This document shows positions 55,695-64,000 of a stretch of DNA of 64,000 bases, in pieces. Origin of the DNA: Schizophyllum amplum (taxonomy: Eukaryota; Basidiomycota; Agaricomycetes; Agaricales; Schizophyllaceae); contig VDMD01000007.1 in assembly GCA_007026445.1 (NCBI GenBank), forward strand, positions 1,108,608 through 1,172,607, written 5' to 3'. The notes below the pieces were generated by a model. It did not search any database and was not told the origin of the DNA. It was given only the letters and a program-made list of their open reading frames with translations. The position numbers were made by a program, and so were the translations under genes. Numbering within the stretch: position 1 is the stretch's first letter; each line of letters opens with the position of its first letter.

Positions 55695-58600
55695 GCGGTA
55701 CGCCCTCCCGACCGTTCAGTAACTACTTCGCGCCTCTCATGTACGTAAATGACGATGATGTTATGCATGCCCCCTCCCCTGCACATCGTCCGAGCGCCGA
55801 AGTAGTTTCCGAAGCCGTACCCCCATCGTCGCCGCCGCCGACCGCGCCAACCGCCTTGCCGAAGACGCCTTTCGTCAAGCTCTCTCGCCTAGAGCGTCGT
55901 CTTCCCAAGCGCCTGGTTGTCAACGCCGTCGAGCCCTCCTCCACCTCGCTCCGCATCAGCGTAGAGCTTCAGTCGGTTGTCGACCAGCGCAAGGTCTCCA
56001 CCTCTGCGCTCATCGACTCCGGCGCCACCAGTATTGGCTATGCCGACACGGACTTTGTCGCCCAGAACGGCATCCCCACCACCCGTCTCCAACGTCCTAT
56101 CCCGGTCTTCAACGTTGATGGCACGCCCAACGAAGCCGGATGTATAGACGCGGTGGTTGATGTCGTTCTCGGTTACAACGGTCATTCGGAGCGGGTTGTG
56201 CTTGCTGTCACCAAGCTAGGAAAGCAGTCGCTTATCCTTGGTCATGGCTGGTTGAAGCACCACAACCCCGAGATTGACTGGCAGTCCGGCAGGCTCAAGC
56301 TCTCTCGCTGCCCTTCGCAATGTGGGACGTGCAAGAACGAGGCTAGGAGTGAAATCCAGACCCTCCGTTCTCGGCACCAGCGAGAGGCTCGCGAACGACG
56401 GTCTTGCCAAGAAGGCCCGAACCCGCGAGTCGTAGAGCTTGAGGAGGAAGTTGAGGACGAAGACCCCTCTTCGGAGGAGATCTTTGGCTGCGACTCGCCC
56501 GATGATTTTCCTGACAACGACGAGGTTGAGGATGGCGACCGTGTTTACATGACGCACATCTGGCCTCAAGAGGAATTCGTCCGCGCCACGTCCACAACTT
56601 CCCAACGCCTCGCAGAAGCGGCAGCCAAGAACGCGCCTCGCAGCGTCAAGGACTCTCTTCCCGAGCACTTCTACGACTTCATGGATGTGTTCTCGAAGGA
56701 GTCCTTTGACGTCCTTCCCGAGCGGAAGCCGTGGGATCACGCGATTGAACTCGTCCCAGACGCCAAGCCAGTTAACTGCAAGGTCTATCCAGTCTCACCG
56801 ACCGAGCAGAAGCCACTGGACGAGTTCATCGAGGAGAACCTGCGCACCGGTCGCATCCGCCCGTCCAAATCGCCGATGGCGTCGCCCGTCTTCTTTGTCA
56901 AGAAGAAGGACGGCAGCTTGAGGTTGGTTCAGGACTACCGCGCGCTCAACAACATGACGGTGAAAAACCGTTATCCTCTGCCGTTGATCAACGACCTGGT
57001 CAACCGGCTGAAGGACGCGCGGTACTTCACGAAGTTAGACGTGCGTTGGGGTTTCAACAACGTGCGCATTCGTGAGGGCGATGAATGGAAGGCGGCTTTC
57101 CGCACGAACCGCGGCCTGTTCGAACCGATGGTCATGTTCTTCGGCCTGACGAACAGCCCGGCGACGTTCCAGACGATGATGAACGACATTCTTCATGACC
57201 TCATCATGGAGGGTGTTGTCTCCGTCTACCTCGACGACATCCTCATCTACACCAAGACCGTCGAGGAGCACCGACGTGTCACGAGGATTGTCTTGGAGCG
57301 TCTCCGGGAGTACCGCCTCTACCTTCGTGCGGACAAGTGCGAGTTTGAGAAGACGCGGATCGAGTACCTTGGGGTGATTATCTCTCACAACCAAGTCGAG
57401 ATGGACCCGGTGAAGGTCGCCGGCGTTGCCGAGTGGCCGGAACCGAAGGACAAGAAGGAGGTGTCGTCCTTTTTAGGATTCACCAATTTCTATCGTCGGT
57501 TCATCGAGGGGTTCTCACACCTGGCTCGCCCGTTGTTCGATCTCACGCGCAAGGATGTCCCTTTCAGGTGGACGCCCGAGGCTCAGGAAGCGTTCGACGC
57601 CCTGAAGCATCGTGTCACGTCGTCCCCTGTCCTCGTCCTCCCCGACGATCTTCGTCCCTTCCGGGTTGAGGCTGACAGCTCAGACTACGCCACGGGAGCG
57701 GTGTTGTCTCAGCTGTCTGACGAGGATTCCAAGTGGCATCCGGTGGCATTCTATTCCAAGTCTCTGTCCTCTGTGGAACGGAACTACGAGGTCTACGACA
57801 AGGAGTTGCTGGCAATCATCCGCTCTCTCGAGGAATGGCGCCATTTCCTCGAGGGCGCCCAGCATCCCGTCGAGATCTGGTCCGACCACAAGAACTTGGA
57901 ATACTTCCGTGTCGCGCACAAGCTCAACCGCCGTCAGGCGCGTTGGTCGCTCTACCTGTCGAGGTTCGACTACACCCTGCACCACCGTCCGGGCAAGTCC
58001 ATGGGCAAGCCGGACGCGCTCTCCCGTCGTGCGGATCACGACGACGGGACCGGCGATAACGACAACGTCATCCTGCTGAAGCCAGAGACCTTCGTGGTGG
58101 CGGCTCTCAGCGGTTTGGCAGTCGCCGGTGGTGAAGTCGACATCGTTGAGGACATCAAATCCTCCCTCGCCAAGGATGAGCTTGACGAGCCTGCGATGCG
58201 CGCGGCACAGGAGCTGCGGAAGTCAAGCACCCGTTCGGTACGCAGCGCTGAGTGGGACCAGCGCGACGGGCTGCTGTACTTCAGAGGGAAGGTCTATGTT
58301 CCCCCAACACATGACCTTCGCCGCCGTATTGTCGAGCAACACCATGATGGTCAAGTCACAGGCCACAAGGGACGGTTCAAGACCTTGGAACTTGTTGCTC
58401 GCAACTACTGGTGGCCGCAGATGTCTCGGTACATTGGGCAGTACACGAAGACCTGTGACCTCTGCAACCGCACCAAGACCCGCCGTCATCAGCCGGTCGG
58501 AGAGCTGAAGCCGACAGAGACCCCTACCGAGCGCTGGCAAGGCATCTCTGTCGACTTCATTGCGGAGCTCCCCGATGCGCATGGGTACGATGCCATCATG

Positions 58601-59725
58601 GTTGTTGTCTGTCGGCTGGGGAAGCGTGCTCACTTCATCCCATGCCACACAACCATTGATGCTGCAGGCGCTGCCCGCCTCTTCCTCAGAGAGGTGTGGA
58701 AGCATCACGGTCTTCCCGAGGACGTCATATCAGACCGCGGACCACAGTTCGTCGCCGAGTTCACGCGCGAACTGTACCGCCTCCTCGGTATCAAGATCAG
58801 CGCCTCCACGTCGTACCACCCACAGACGGATGGTCAGACCGAGCGGGTCAACCAGGAGCTGGAGGGCTACCTCCGCCTGTTCATCAGCGAGCGGCAGGAC
58901 GACTGGGACGAGCTCATCCCCATGGCCGAGTTCGCCTACAACAATGCGGTACACTCCTCCACCCAGACCACACCGTTCCTCCTCGACACCGGACGACACC
59001 CACGCATGGGCTTTGAGCCCCGTCGCCCGCGCTCCAACATCGAGGCCGTTAACGACCTGGTCGACCGCATGAAGGCTGCTGATGAGGAGGCCCGCGCTGC
59101 ACTCTCCAAGGCCAAGGATGAGTATGCCCGCTACTACAACCAGCGCCGCGCACCCGTCCCAGTCTTCCAGCCGGGTGACAAGGTCTGGTTGGACAGCTCC
59201 GACATTCGCACCAAGGTGTCCAAGAAGCTCAGCCACCTGTGGTGGGGGCCGTTTGAGGTCGAACGCGCCGTGGGGACGCACGCCTACCGTCTCAAACTTC
59301 CTCCATTCATGCGACGCCTTCACAATGTCTTCCCAGTGGTCAAGCTCGATCCAGCGCCTCCGGACCCCATCCCAGGCCGCATACCTCCGCCGCCGCCCGA
59401 GCCTGAGCTCATTGACGATGAACAGGAATGGGAGGTGGAACAGATCGTGGACAGTCGCTTCTTTGGCCGGGGCAAGAAGTTACAGTACAAGATCTGGTAT
59501 AAGGGGTATCCGCGACACGAAGCCGCATGGGAGCCAGCGGAATACGCTGACAACGCTCTTGACAAGGTCACCGAGTTCTACCGCCGCCATCCCGCCGCCG
59601 TTGGCAACCCCCACCCTTCCGTTCGTCGTCTTTCCTCCTCCTCCTTTGCCACCCTGTTTCATCCCGTCTCATCGGCCGATTCCGCCCAGTCCTGGCGTTC
59701 GCAGCGTCGGGGCGCCGCTGCCTAG
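55691..59725 (+). CDS. Retrotransposon Pol (PR-RT-RH-IN-chromodomain)
   Basis: About 1344 codons are counted from 55691. That codon is GTG; the first in-frame ATG is at 55739. The frame is -1 relative to Gag and is open upstream to 55634, giving a 61-nt overlap. Expression by -1 slippage, or by stop-restart, are both possible; no textbook slippery heptamer is visible. Protease has LIDSGAT (Asp at about 109). Reverse transcriptase has [16 protein letters not shown] and the YLDD active site (about 514). RNase H has [14 protein letters not shown] and YDKELLAI. Integrase has an HHCC zinc unit (CDLCNRTK), [11 protein letters not shown] and DGQTERVN with D-x35-E spacing. The C-terminal chromodomain ([19 protein letters not shown]) should guide integration to marked chromatin. 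Confidence 0.95.
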   Translation: MSGTPSRPFSNYFAPLMYVNDDDVMHAPSPAHRPSAEVVSEAVPPSSPPPTAPTALPKTPFVKLSRLERRLPKRLVVNAVEPSSTSLRISVELQSVVDQRKVSTSALIDSGATSIGYADTDFVAQNGIPTTRLQRPIPVFNVDGTPNEAGCIDAVVDVVLGYNGHSERVVLAVTKLGKQSLILGHGWLKHHNPEIDWQSGRLKLSRCPSQCGTCKNEARSEIQTLRSRHQREARERRSCQEGPNPRVVELEEEVEDEDPSSEEIFGCDSPDDFPDNDEVEDGDRVYMTHIWPQEEFVRATSTTSQRLAEAAAKNAPRSVKDSLPEHFYDFMDVFSKESFDVLPERKPWDHAIELVPDAKPVNCKVYPVSPTEQKPLDEFIEENLRTGRIRPSKSPMASPVFFVKKKDGSLRLVQDYRALNNMTVKNRYPLPLINDLVNRLKDARYFTKLDVRWGFNNVRIREGDEWKAAFRTNRGLFEPMVMFFGLTNSPATFQTMMNDILHDLIMEGVVSVYLDDILIYTKTVEEHRRVTRIVLERLREYRLYLRADKCEFEKTRIEYLGVIISHNQVEMDPVKVAGVAEWPEPKDKKEVSSFLGFTNFYRRFIEGFSHLARPLFDLTRKDVPFRWTPEAQEAFDALKHRVTSSPVLVLPDDLRPFRVEADSSDYATGAVLSQLSDEDSKWHPVAFYSKSLSSVERNYEVYDKELLAIIRSLEEWRHFLEGAQHPVEIWSDHKNLEYFRVAHKLNRRQARWSLYLSRFDYTLHHRPGKSMGKPDALSRRADHDDGTGDNDNVILLKPETFVVAALSGLAVAGGEVDIVEDIKSSLAKDELDEPAMRAAQELRKSSTRSVRSAEWDQRDGLLYFRGKVYVPPTHDLRRRIVEQHHDGQVTGHKGRFKTLELVARNYWWPQMSRYIGQYTKTCDLCNRTKTRRHQPVGELKPTETPTERWQGISVDFIAELPDAHGYDAIMVVVCRLGKRAHFIPCHTTIDAAGAARLFLREVWKHHGLPEDVISDRGPQFVAEFTRELYRLLGIKISASTSYHPQTDGQTERVNQELEGYLRLFISERQDDWDELIPMAEFAYNNAVHSSTQTTPFLLDTGRHPRMGFEPRRPRSNIEAVNDLVDRMKAADEEARAALSKAKDEYARYYNQRRAPVPVFQPGDKVWLDSSDIRTKVSKKLSHLWWGPFEVERAVGTHAYRLKLPPFMRRLHNVFPVVKLDPAPPDPIPGRIPPPPPEPELIDDEQEWEVEQIVDSRFFGRGKKLQYKIWYKGYPRHEAAWEPAEYADNALDKVTEFYRRHPAAVGNPHPSVRRLSSSSFATLFHPVSSADSAQSWRSQRRGAAA

Positions 59726-59736
59726 AGGGGGGGTGA
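59725..59736 (+). other. Polypurine tract
   Basis: AGAGGGGGGGTGA-type run between the Pol stop and the 3' LTR, the expected plus-strand primer site. Confidence 0.75.
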
Positions 59737-59981
59737 TGTGAGGGGACGTTATGTGTGACCGTGACTCCGGTCGACCGGGCCCGGCCGACCGGGGTGTGAC
59801 GTGACGCGTCGAGAGATTTTCGTGATCGCCTGCAGAGGATCCTTAGACTTGTTTTCTTTGGATCCCTCTGCAGGTGCGTGGCTATCCTCTGTACTAGTAC
59901 ATAGTCTTATTCATACTTTGGATCCCTCTGCAGATCTGTGACCGTTGCTGGTGCACGTCACTCCTGAGAGTTGCCCTTACA
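59737..59981 (+). repeat. 3' LTR
   Basis: 245 bp, appears identical to the 5' LTR; followed by target repeat GTGAC. Confidence 0.95.
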
Positions 59982-60407
59982 GTGACTGGACGCGTCTGCC
60001 ATCAAAATACATCAGAATTATATCACCAAAATATTCGATTTACCGGCCAATTTCTCCCATCCGGCGAGAGACGAGTCCATACACGTCGTTCGAGTACATG
60101 AGGCGCTCTGTAAAGCTCATAGGTCGAGAGCTTGGACCTTTAGGTATTTTATGGCGTTGCTGTTTGGTAATTCCGGACCTCAAGCACACTTTAGCCACAC
60201 AAGGAAGCCAAAAGTGAAAAAATCACATTGTCTCCACTTCTCGCCTGTATTGCATATGTACTAGAGTACTTGAGGCTGATAGAAGTGAACAGCTGCTTAG
60301 ATGTGCATCTCAAAAAGCCATATGCCGAGTTTGGCGGCGAGCGGCGCCTTCGACCGATGTCCATGGCGGTCAGAGCAAAGTGTCTGTTTCGTGAACTTTG
60401 TCACAAG

Positions 60408-60494
60408 CCCCTCCACTCGCAAGCTCGCGGAGGCTTTTTTAATAGTCCAAAAAAGGAAGGTATACTCGCGTGCGCGCGCGTGGAGGGGCTTGAT
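60408..60494. repeat. Short inverted repeat (hairpin potential)
   Basis: CAAGCCCCTCCAC near 60408 pairs with GTGGAGGGGCTTG near 60481, with about 55-60 nt between. It lies inside the TA-flanked element; role unknown. Confidence 0.5.
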
Positions 60495-60634
60495 CCGAAC
60501 CTAGTGTCATTTCACTTCGTTCTTGCTCCTGTACATAGCCCTAGACCTCCTGCCTATGGATAATACTTTCTTCAGCTCATAGACGTTGTCGAAAGTGCGC
60601 TACGGACGCCAGCACACGTCAATAACAATATCAT

Positions 60635-60704
60635 GCATTTTTCTGATTTTTTATTTACGGATGCGATCACTTTTCACCCAAAGCAAGAATATGTGAAACG
60701 TCTG
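60635..60704 (-). repeat. Right 70-bp inverted repeat
   Basis: Perfect reverse complement of 52764-52833. Confidence 0.88.
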
Positions 60705-60706
60705 TA

Positions 60707-62625
60707 CGAGTCGGCGGTCCTGGTACGCCGACCGTCCTTGACTTCCAAGTTAGAGGAGCCACCGAATCCACCCATGCACGTGACCCCTAACGGGGTTAGA
60801 TGTCAAAGCGCTTCCGGAAACTTGCCGACGAGTGCCGTTGAGGCCGTGAAATTCAACCGGCTGTCAGAGGGTTTTTATTTATTCACTGTTTGGCTTTGTG
60901 TGCTGGCCGACTTGTCGGTGGGCAAAGTTCGAGCTCACCACGCTCACCGACGGCTTAATGACAGCCTGCTGCGAGTTTTTTGTGCTCCTTAGTGATATAT
61001 TTTCAAAGTTCTTCGTTCGGCGTTGTCTGGTTACTAATTATCTGGTTACTGCTTACTGACTACGTGGTACTACTAATCCTCTACCGGCATACATATATGT
61101 GTGTAAAGTAAAATGAAGGGGACGATGGCCAAAGCCGTCGCGAAAGACTTCTCTACGACACGTCAGCAACGACGTCGAAGAGGGGGGACGCGGGGAAGGG
61201 AACGGGGCCCCGTGGGGGTTCTTCGGTCGGCGTTTGCCGGCTGCGCGACCTAGTCGTCGTCGTCGACTTCGTCGACGCCGTTCTCGACGACGAGCCGAGC
61301 TATAAGCATATCAGACGGCGCCTGCGTGTATCACACTGCCACGCACCTGATAGTGACGCGTGCAGCAGCGCTGCACGCCGCCTCCTCTCCCGCGCGCTTC
61401 GTCGGCGATGTTGATGGTGGTGGTTGTGGACAAGAACGGTCACGGGACATTGTTGACTGTTCGAGCAGAGACGTTCAGATTAATTGACGGCATAAATGTA
61501 TGCGAAACGCCCGAATTATGGGTTTATGGAGGCGCGCGGCGCGCCACAGGAGCTAATCCCGATTTGGAGTCACGTGCGTGGGTGGATTAGGCAAGAACTC
61601 CAAGTTAGTACTTACTCGCGTTGGTGAGTTAGGAATTTATGAGTAACTCATCCTTTATGCGTGGCATCGCCCTGGGATTTTGTACCACCATTCGTTTCGT
61701 CTGCAACCAATCATTATTACGTGTTCGTTCCTGGCACGTGTCTATGGTTCAGGCTATTTATCACGTTAACGTTCATCTTTCACCTTGATGGTTGGTGGAT
61801 GCGTTTGTGGGATACTTTGTAGCAACTATGCGTCTTTATAGTAAGGAACAATATACCTGAGAGCGTTGGGGGTTGTACTGAGAATGTATAGGTGAAAGGC
61901 ACGTGTTCCGACGAACATCGGACGTTATGTCACATCGTGGGAAGTTAGCTTTTGTGCGTCTTGTCTTCTTTCCAACCACTGGGACGGTCTACCAGTGGGA
62001 CATAATGCGTCGAGCGCTTTGCGCCTTCTCATCTCTCCTCGGCAAATGGTATACAGTATGTTCTGTGCATGCATGTCTGCAACGGTGCGTCTATGATGTG
62101 TTCTGGATACCTTTCACCGCCACTGACTATCATTGTCTATCTTTCCGAGCAAGGTTTTGTGTGCTCGCTATCATACATGCTACTGATAATGCAGAGTACT
62201 TATAAAATGACACGTTCCATGATGTTGTCGTGTATTACCATGGTCATTTGTTTCCTCCTCTTCGTTGCATCAACAAAGTTACCATATTGGGACAGTTTGT
62301 TTTGTCTGCGAAGATTTCTTCCGTATTCGGAAGGAATGTCATTGACGTGGGAATGCCAACGTTGGTGGTACGTACGTGACCGTTCGCGGGTGCTACTCGG
62401 GAAGTAGTGTCTGATTATTCAGTTAACGATCTTATCTCCACACACAGAGGAAAAGAGGGGTGGATATGTTTCTTGACGGAGTGTAACCCGTCGCTCGATG
62501 CTCGCGTGTCGCTCGGCGGTACCCGGTTATGACTAATCTTCACGTACCACGTGATCTTTTCTTCTGGTTCCGCTTTAGGCGCCGACGTGGTTGCCCATTT
62601 CGCGTCGTCTGTGGAGCATATACAC
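60707..62625. other. No gene recognised
   Basis: Low-density region. At about 61136-61310 it is rich in CGTCGA/GTCGTC words, including near-palindromic GACGACGA / TCGTCGTC runs. The remainder is AT-richer with short frames and no domain. Confidence 0.4.
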
Positions 62626-64000
62626 ATGTCGTCTCCTCATTCCGACAAAATCTCTTCGGCAGACAATGGCTTGGACGATCGCAGTCGCGACATGGGGGGT
62701 TCCGCTCAGGTCGTTGTCGACGGCACGCGGTCAAGGTGTGTGGCTTGCAGAACGACATCGCATCTTTTGACATTGTCGCAGTGAGCGCGGCAGCGCTGAT
62801 GTGATTCCTGCATTTGTTGGCGTGCCTTGTAGTCCGACGAGACTCTCCGTTGAAGTCAACGGACCACAGTGGTGCGTGCTCTAATGCTGTTCCCCATCCC
62901 ATTGGTTTCCTGACTTGCACCCTGCACGCGTTATAGCGCAACGGCGTCTCCTGCCCCCCTACGCCGTGAACCATCGGCTGAAGTGGTTCAGCAAGCGATT
63001 ACTCCTTCTCTTGACGCGGACAAGATGTTCGGGCTTCATAAGAAGTGCGTGTTATTCTTTTTACCTGCGCGACATTTGCTCACTCGATCCCTTATCTGTC
63101 GTCCAACAATGATCTGGCCAGCCAAAATCTTCAACTTGTTCTCTATGCAGCCGGCGGGTACGTACTCCTTCCGGTTAATCGTCGTATATCCTGATTTAAT
63201 GCTTCAGGTCGGGCGCGATGGCGCTTTCGACGGACACGCGTTGTGACGAAGAGCCGATGCCCACCGTTGGTGCATCGATGGTACTTCCGCCTCCTGTTCT
63301 CGTGGGTGCAGGCTCCGGGGCGGCGGGTATCGATCGTTCTGCCAACCAGTCGCTTCAGGCTGGAGGGGGTCCGGTTATTGAGTGCGTCTTATTGTCTGTT
63401 AGTCATGGCAGCTTGTTAAACTATATATTCAGGGCGGGTGCGGTGACCTTTCTGTCCGGGGTACCTCCGGATGAAGGTTCGACCGCCCGTGCGGTTCCGA
63501 CTGCTGCGACAGGTGCTTCCGTAGATGGAGGTTCCTCTCACTCGTCAGTATTGTGTCTCTGTCGCTCTCCCGATGACTAACCAGCTCTAGTGCAAGCTTG
63601 CGCTCGGAATCTGCGTTGACTGAGCCGGTTGAATTTAGTGAGCAGACAAGGGCTACTTCTGGTGCGTCATGGGTTTCATATTCCATTGTACTTCGCTTAT
63701 GCTTTGGCGCAGACGGTACCCCAACTGCCTTGTCTGCATTACCTGGACCGGCAGATGACGGAGTTCACAAGTCTTCGGGTCTACAGACGGAAGGCGCCTC
63801 GTCTCGCGGGCCACGTCAACAAGCGCAAGCGTACCGCTAGTCCGTCTTCGTCTATGCACGTCCAAGAGGGTAACTCAGCATCCGTCGCGTCACCCCGGCA
63901 GTCTGTGCGACTTTCTGAGAAGGCCGATCGTGGTGGCTCTCGTCTCACCAAGCGCTCTCGCACCGGCGAGTATTCTCTCGCTGCCGCGGCCACAGGCAGC
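62626..64000 (+). CDS. Partial multi-exon gene, Ser/Pro-rich, function unknown
   Basis: A chain of small exons can be followed from an ATG at 62626 (MSSPHSDKISSADN). Donors lie near 62735, 63046, 63158, 63380, 63538 and 63662, with acceptors near 62935, 63120, 63210, 63431, 63590 and 63711. Introns are mostly about 50-70 nt, apart from a first intron of about 200 nt. The spliced product is Ser/Ala/Pro/Gly-rich. The last part can be read in two frames: one with an early stop at 63840, the other open to the window end and basic (NKRKRTASP, then SRLTKRSRTGEYS). Which frame is used, and the 3' end, cannot be decided here. No domain is recognised. Confidence 0.4.

Larger units (their letters stand above)
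54053..59981 (+). mobile_element. Complete Ty3/gypsy (chromovirus-type) LTR retrotransposon
   Basis: Two 245-bp LTRs (54053-54297 and 59737-59981, TGTGAGGGGACG to CTTACA) read identically. A 5-bp target repeat GTGAC flanks the element (54048-54052 and 59982-59986). Gag and Pol frames are intact. The Pol order is protease, reverse transcriptase, RNase H, integrase, chromodomain, which defines the chromovirus branch of Metaviridae. A purine run (AGAGGGGGGGTGA) lies directly before the 3' LTR as polypurine tract. The sequence after the 5' LTR (GCAAATCAAGTCTACC) is the primer-binding position, but I cannot match it to a tRNA. All parts needed for activity appear present. Confidence 0.96.
52764..60704. 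mobile_element. TA-flanked element with 70-bp terminal inverted repeats, host of the retrotransposon
   Basis: The ends (52764-52833 and 60635-60704) are a perfect 70-bp inverted pair starting CAGACGTTTCACATATTC, with weaker similarity continuing for about 30-40 bp inward. TA stands outside each end (52762-52763 and 60705-60706). Subtracting the retrotransposon leaves about 2.0 kb with no transposase frame. That fits a large non-autonomous Tc1/mariner-type element. Two unrelated insertions of a short repeat in opposite orientation would be the alternative. Confidence 0.65.

Noticed and set aside
54937..55722. 261-codon plus-strand frame overlapping Gag
   Set aside because: Ser/Arg/Pro-rich third-frame shadow; the zinc-knuckle frame is the real one.
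61250..61310. GACGACGA/TCGTCGTC run as a possible functional palindrome
   Set aside because: Simple trinucleotide low complexity explains it.

Overview
The window looks like nuclear DNA of a filamentous basidiomycete, probably an Agaricomycete and perhaps a polypore. Genes carry many introns of about 45-70 nt with GT(A/G)(A/C)GT-like donors. Neighbouring housekeeping genes are packed tightly on both strands. An expanded F-box-like family, a Ty3/gypsy chromovirus-type retrotransposon with a chromodomain, and a DDE transposase of the HDES / DNATTH / FHCELN type are all typical of that group. I found no tRNA, rRNA or CRISPR array. All gene structures are conceptual splices that I made by eye.

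Layout: (a) 2.0-8.0 kb is an ordinary gene island: a MYND zinc-finger protein (-), RNA polymerase III subunit C11 (+, with a 7-nt microexon), an Erv41/ERGIC2-type COPII cargo receptor (-, seven exons) and a C-terminal RING-finger protein that may be SUMO-targeted (+). (b) 8.1-52.6 kb is an accessory region built around ten copies of one F-box-like family, on both strands. Five copies read through intact and five are damaged by frameshift, stop, internal deletion or transposon insertion. Set among them are two paralogous genes with an unusual two-part zinc-binding C-terminus (27.1-29.1 and 32.3-33.4 kb), a histidine-phosphatase-fold membrane protein with RNG in place of RHG (37.2-39.3 kb), mitochondrial ribosomal protein uL30m (40.0-40.4 kb) and a Tyr/Ser/Pro repeat protein (46.9-49.4 kb). 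(c) 52.8-60.7 kb is a TA-flanked element with 70-bp terminal inverted repeats, into which a complete chromovirus-type retrotransposon with apparently identical LTRs has inserted. (d) 60.7-64.0 kb is mostly gene-poor and ends in an incomplete multi-exon gene.

The most striking structure is the F-box-like gene at 13.8-22.0 kb (-). Three independent insertions cut it into four pieces: a hAT-like element with an 8-bp target duplication, a second hAT-like element, and a 5.2-kb element that itself carries a complete 3.3-kb Tc1/mariner-superfamily transposon. Removing each insertion together with one target-site copy rejoins the reading frame exactly. A separate hAT-like element interrupts the zinc-finger gene at 28.07 kb in the same clean way. 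The region therefore acts as a sink for DNA transposons inside a fast-evolving gene family, and most insertions are young enough to be read to the base.
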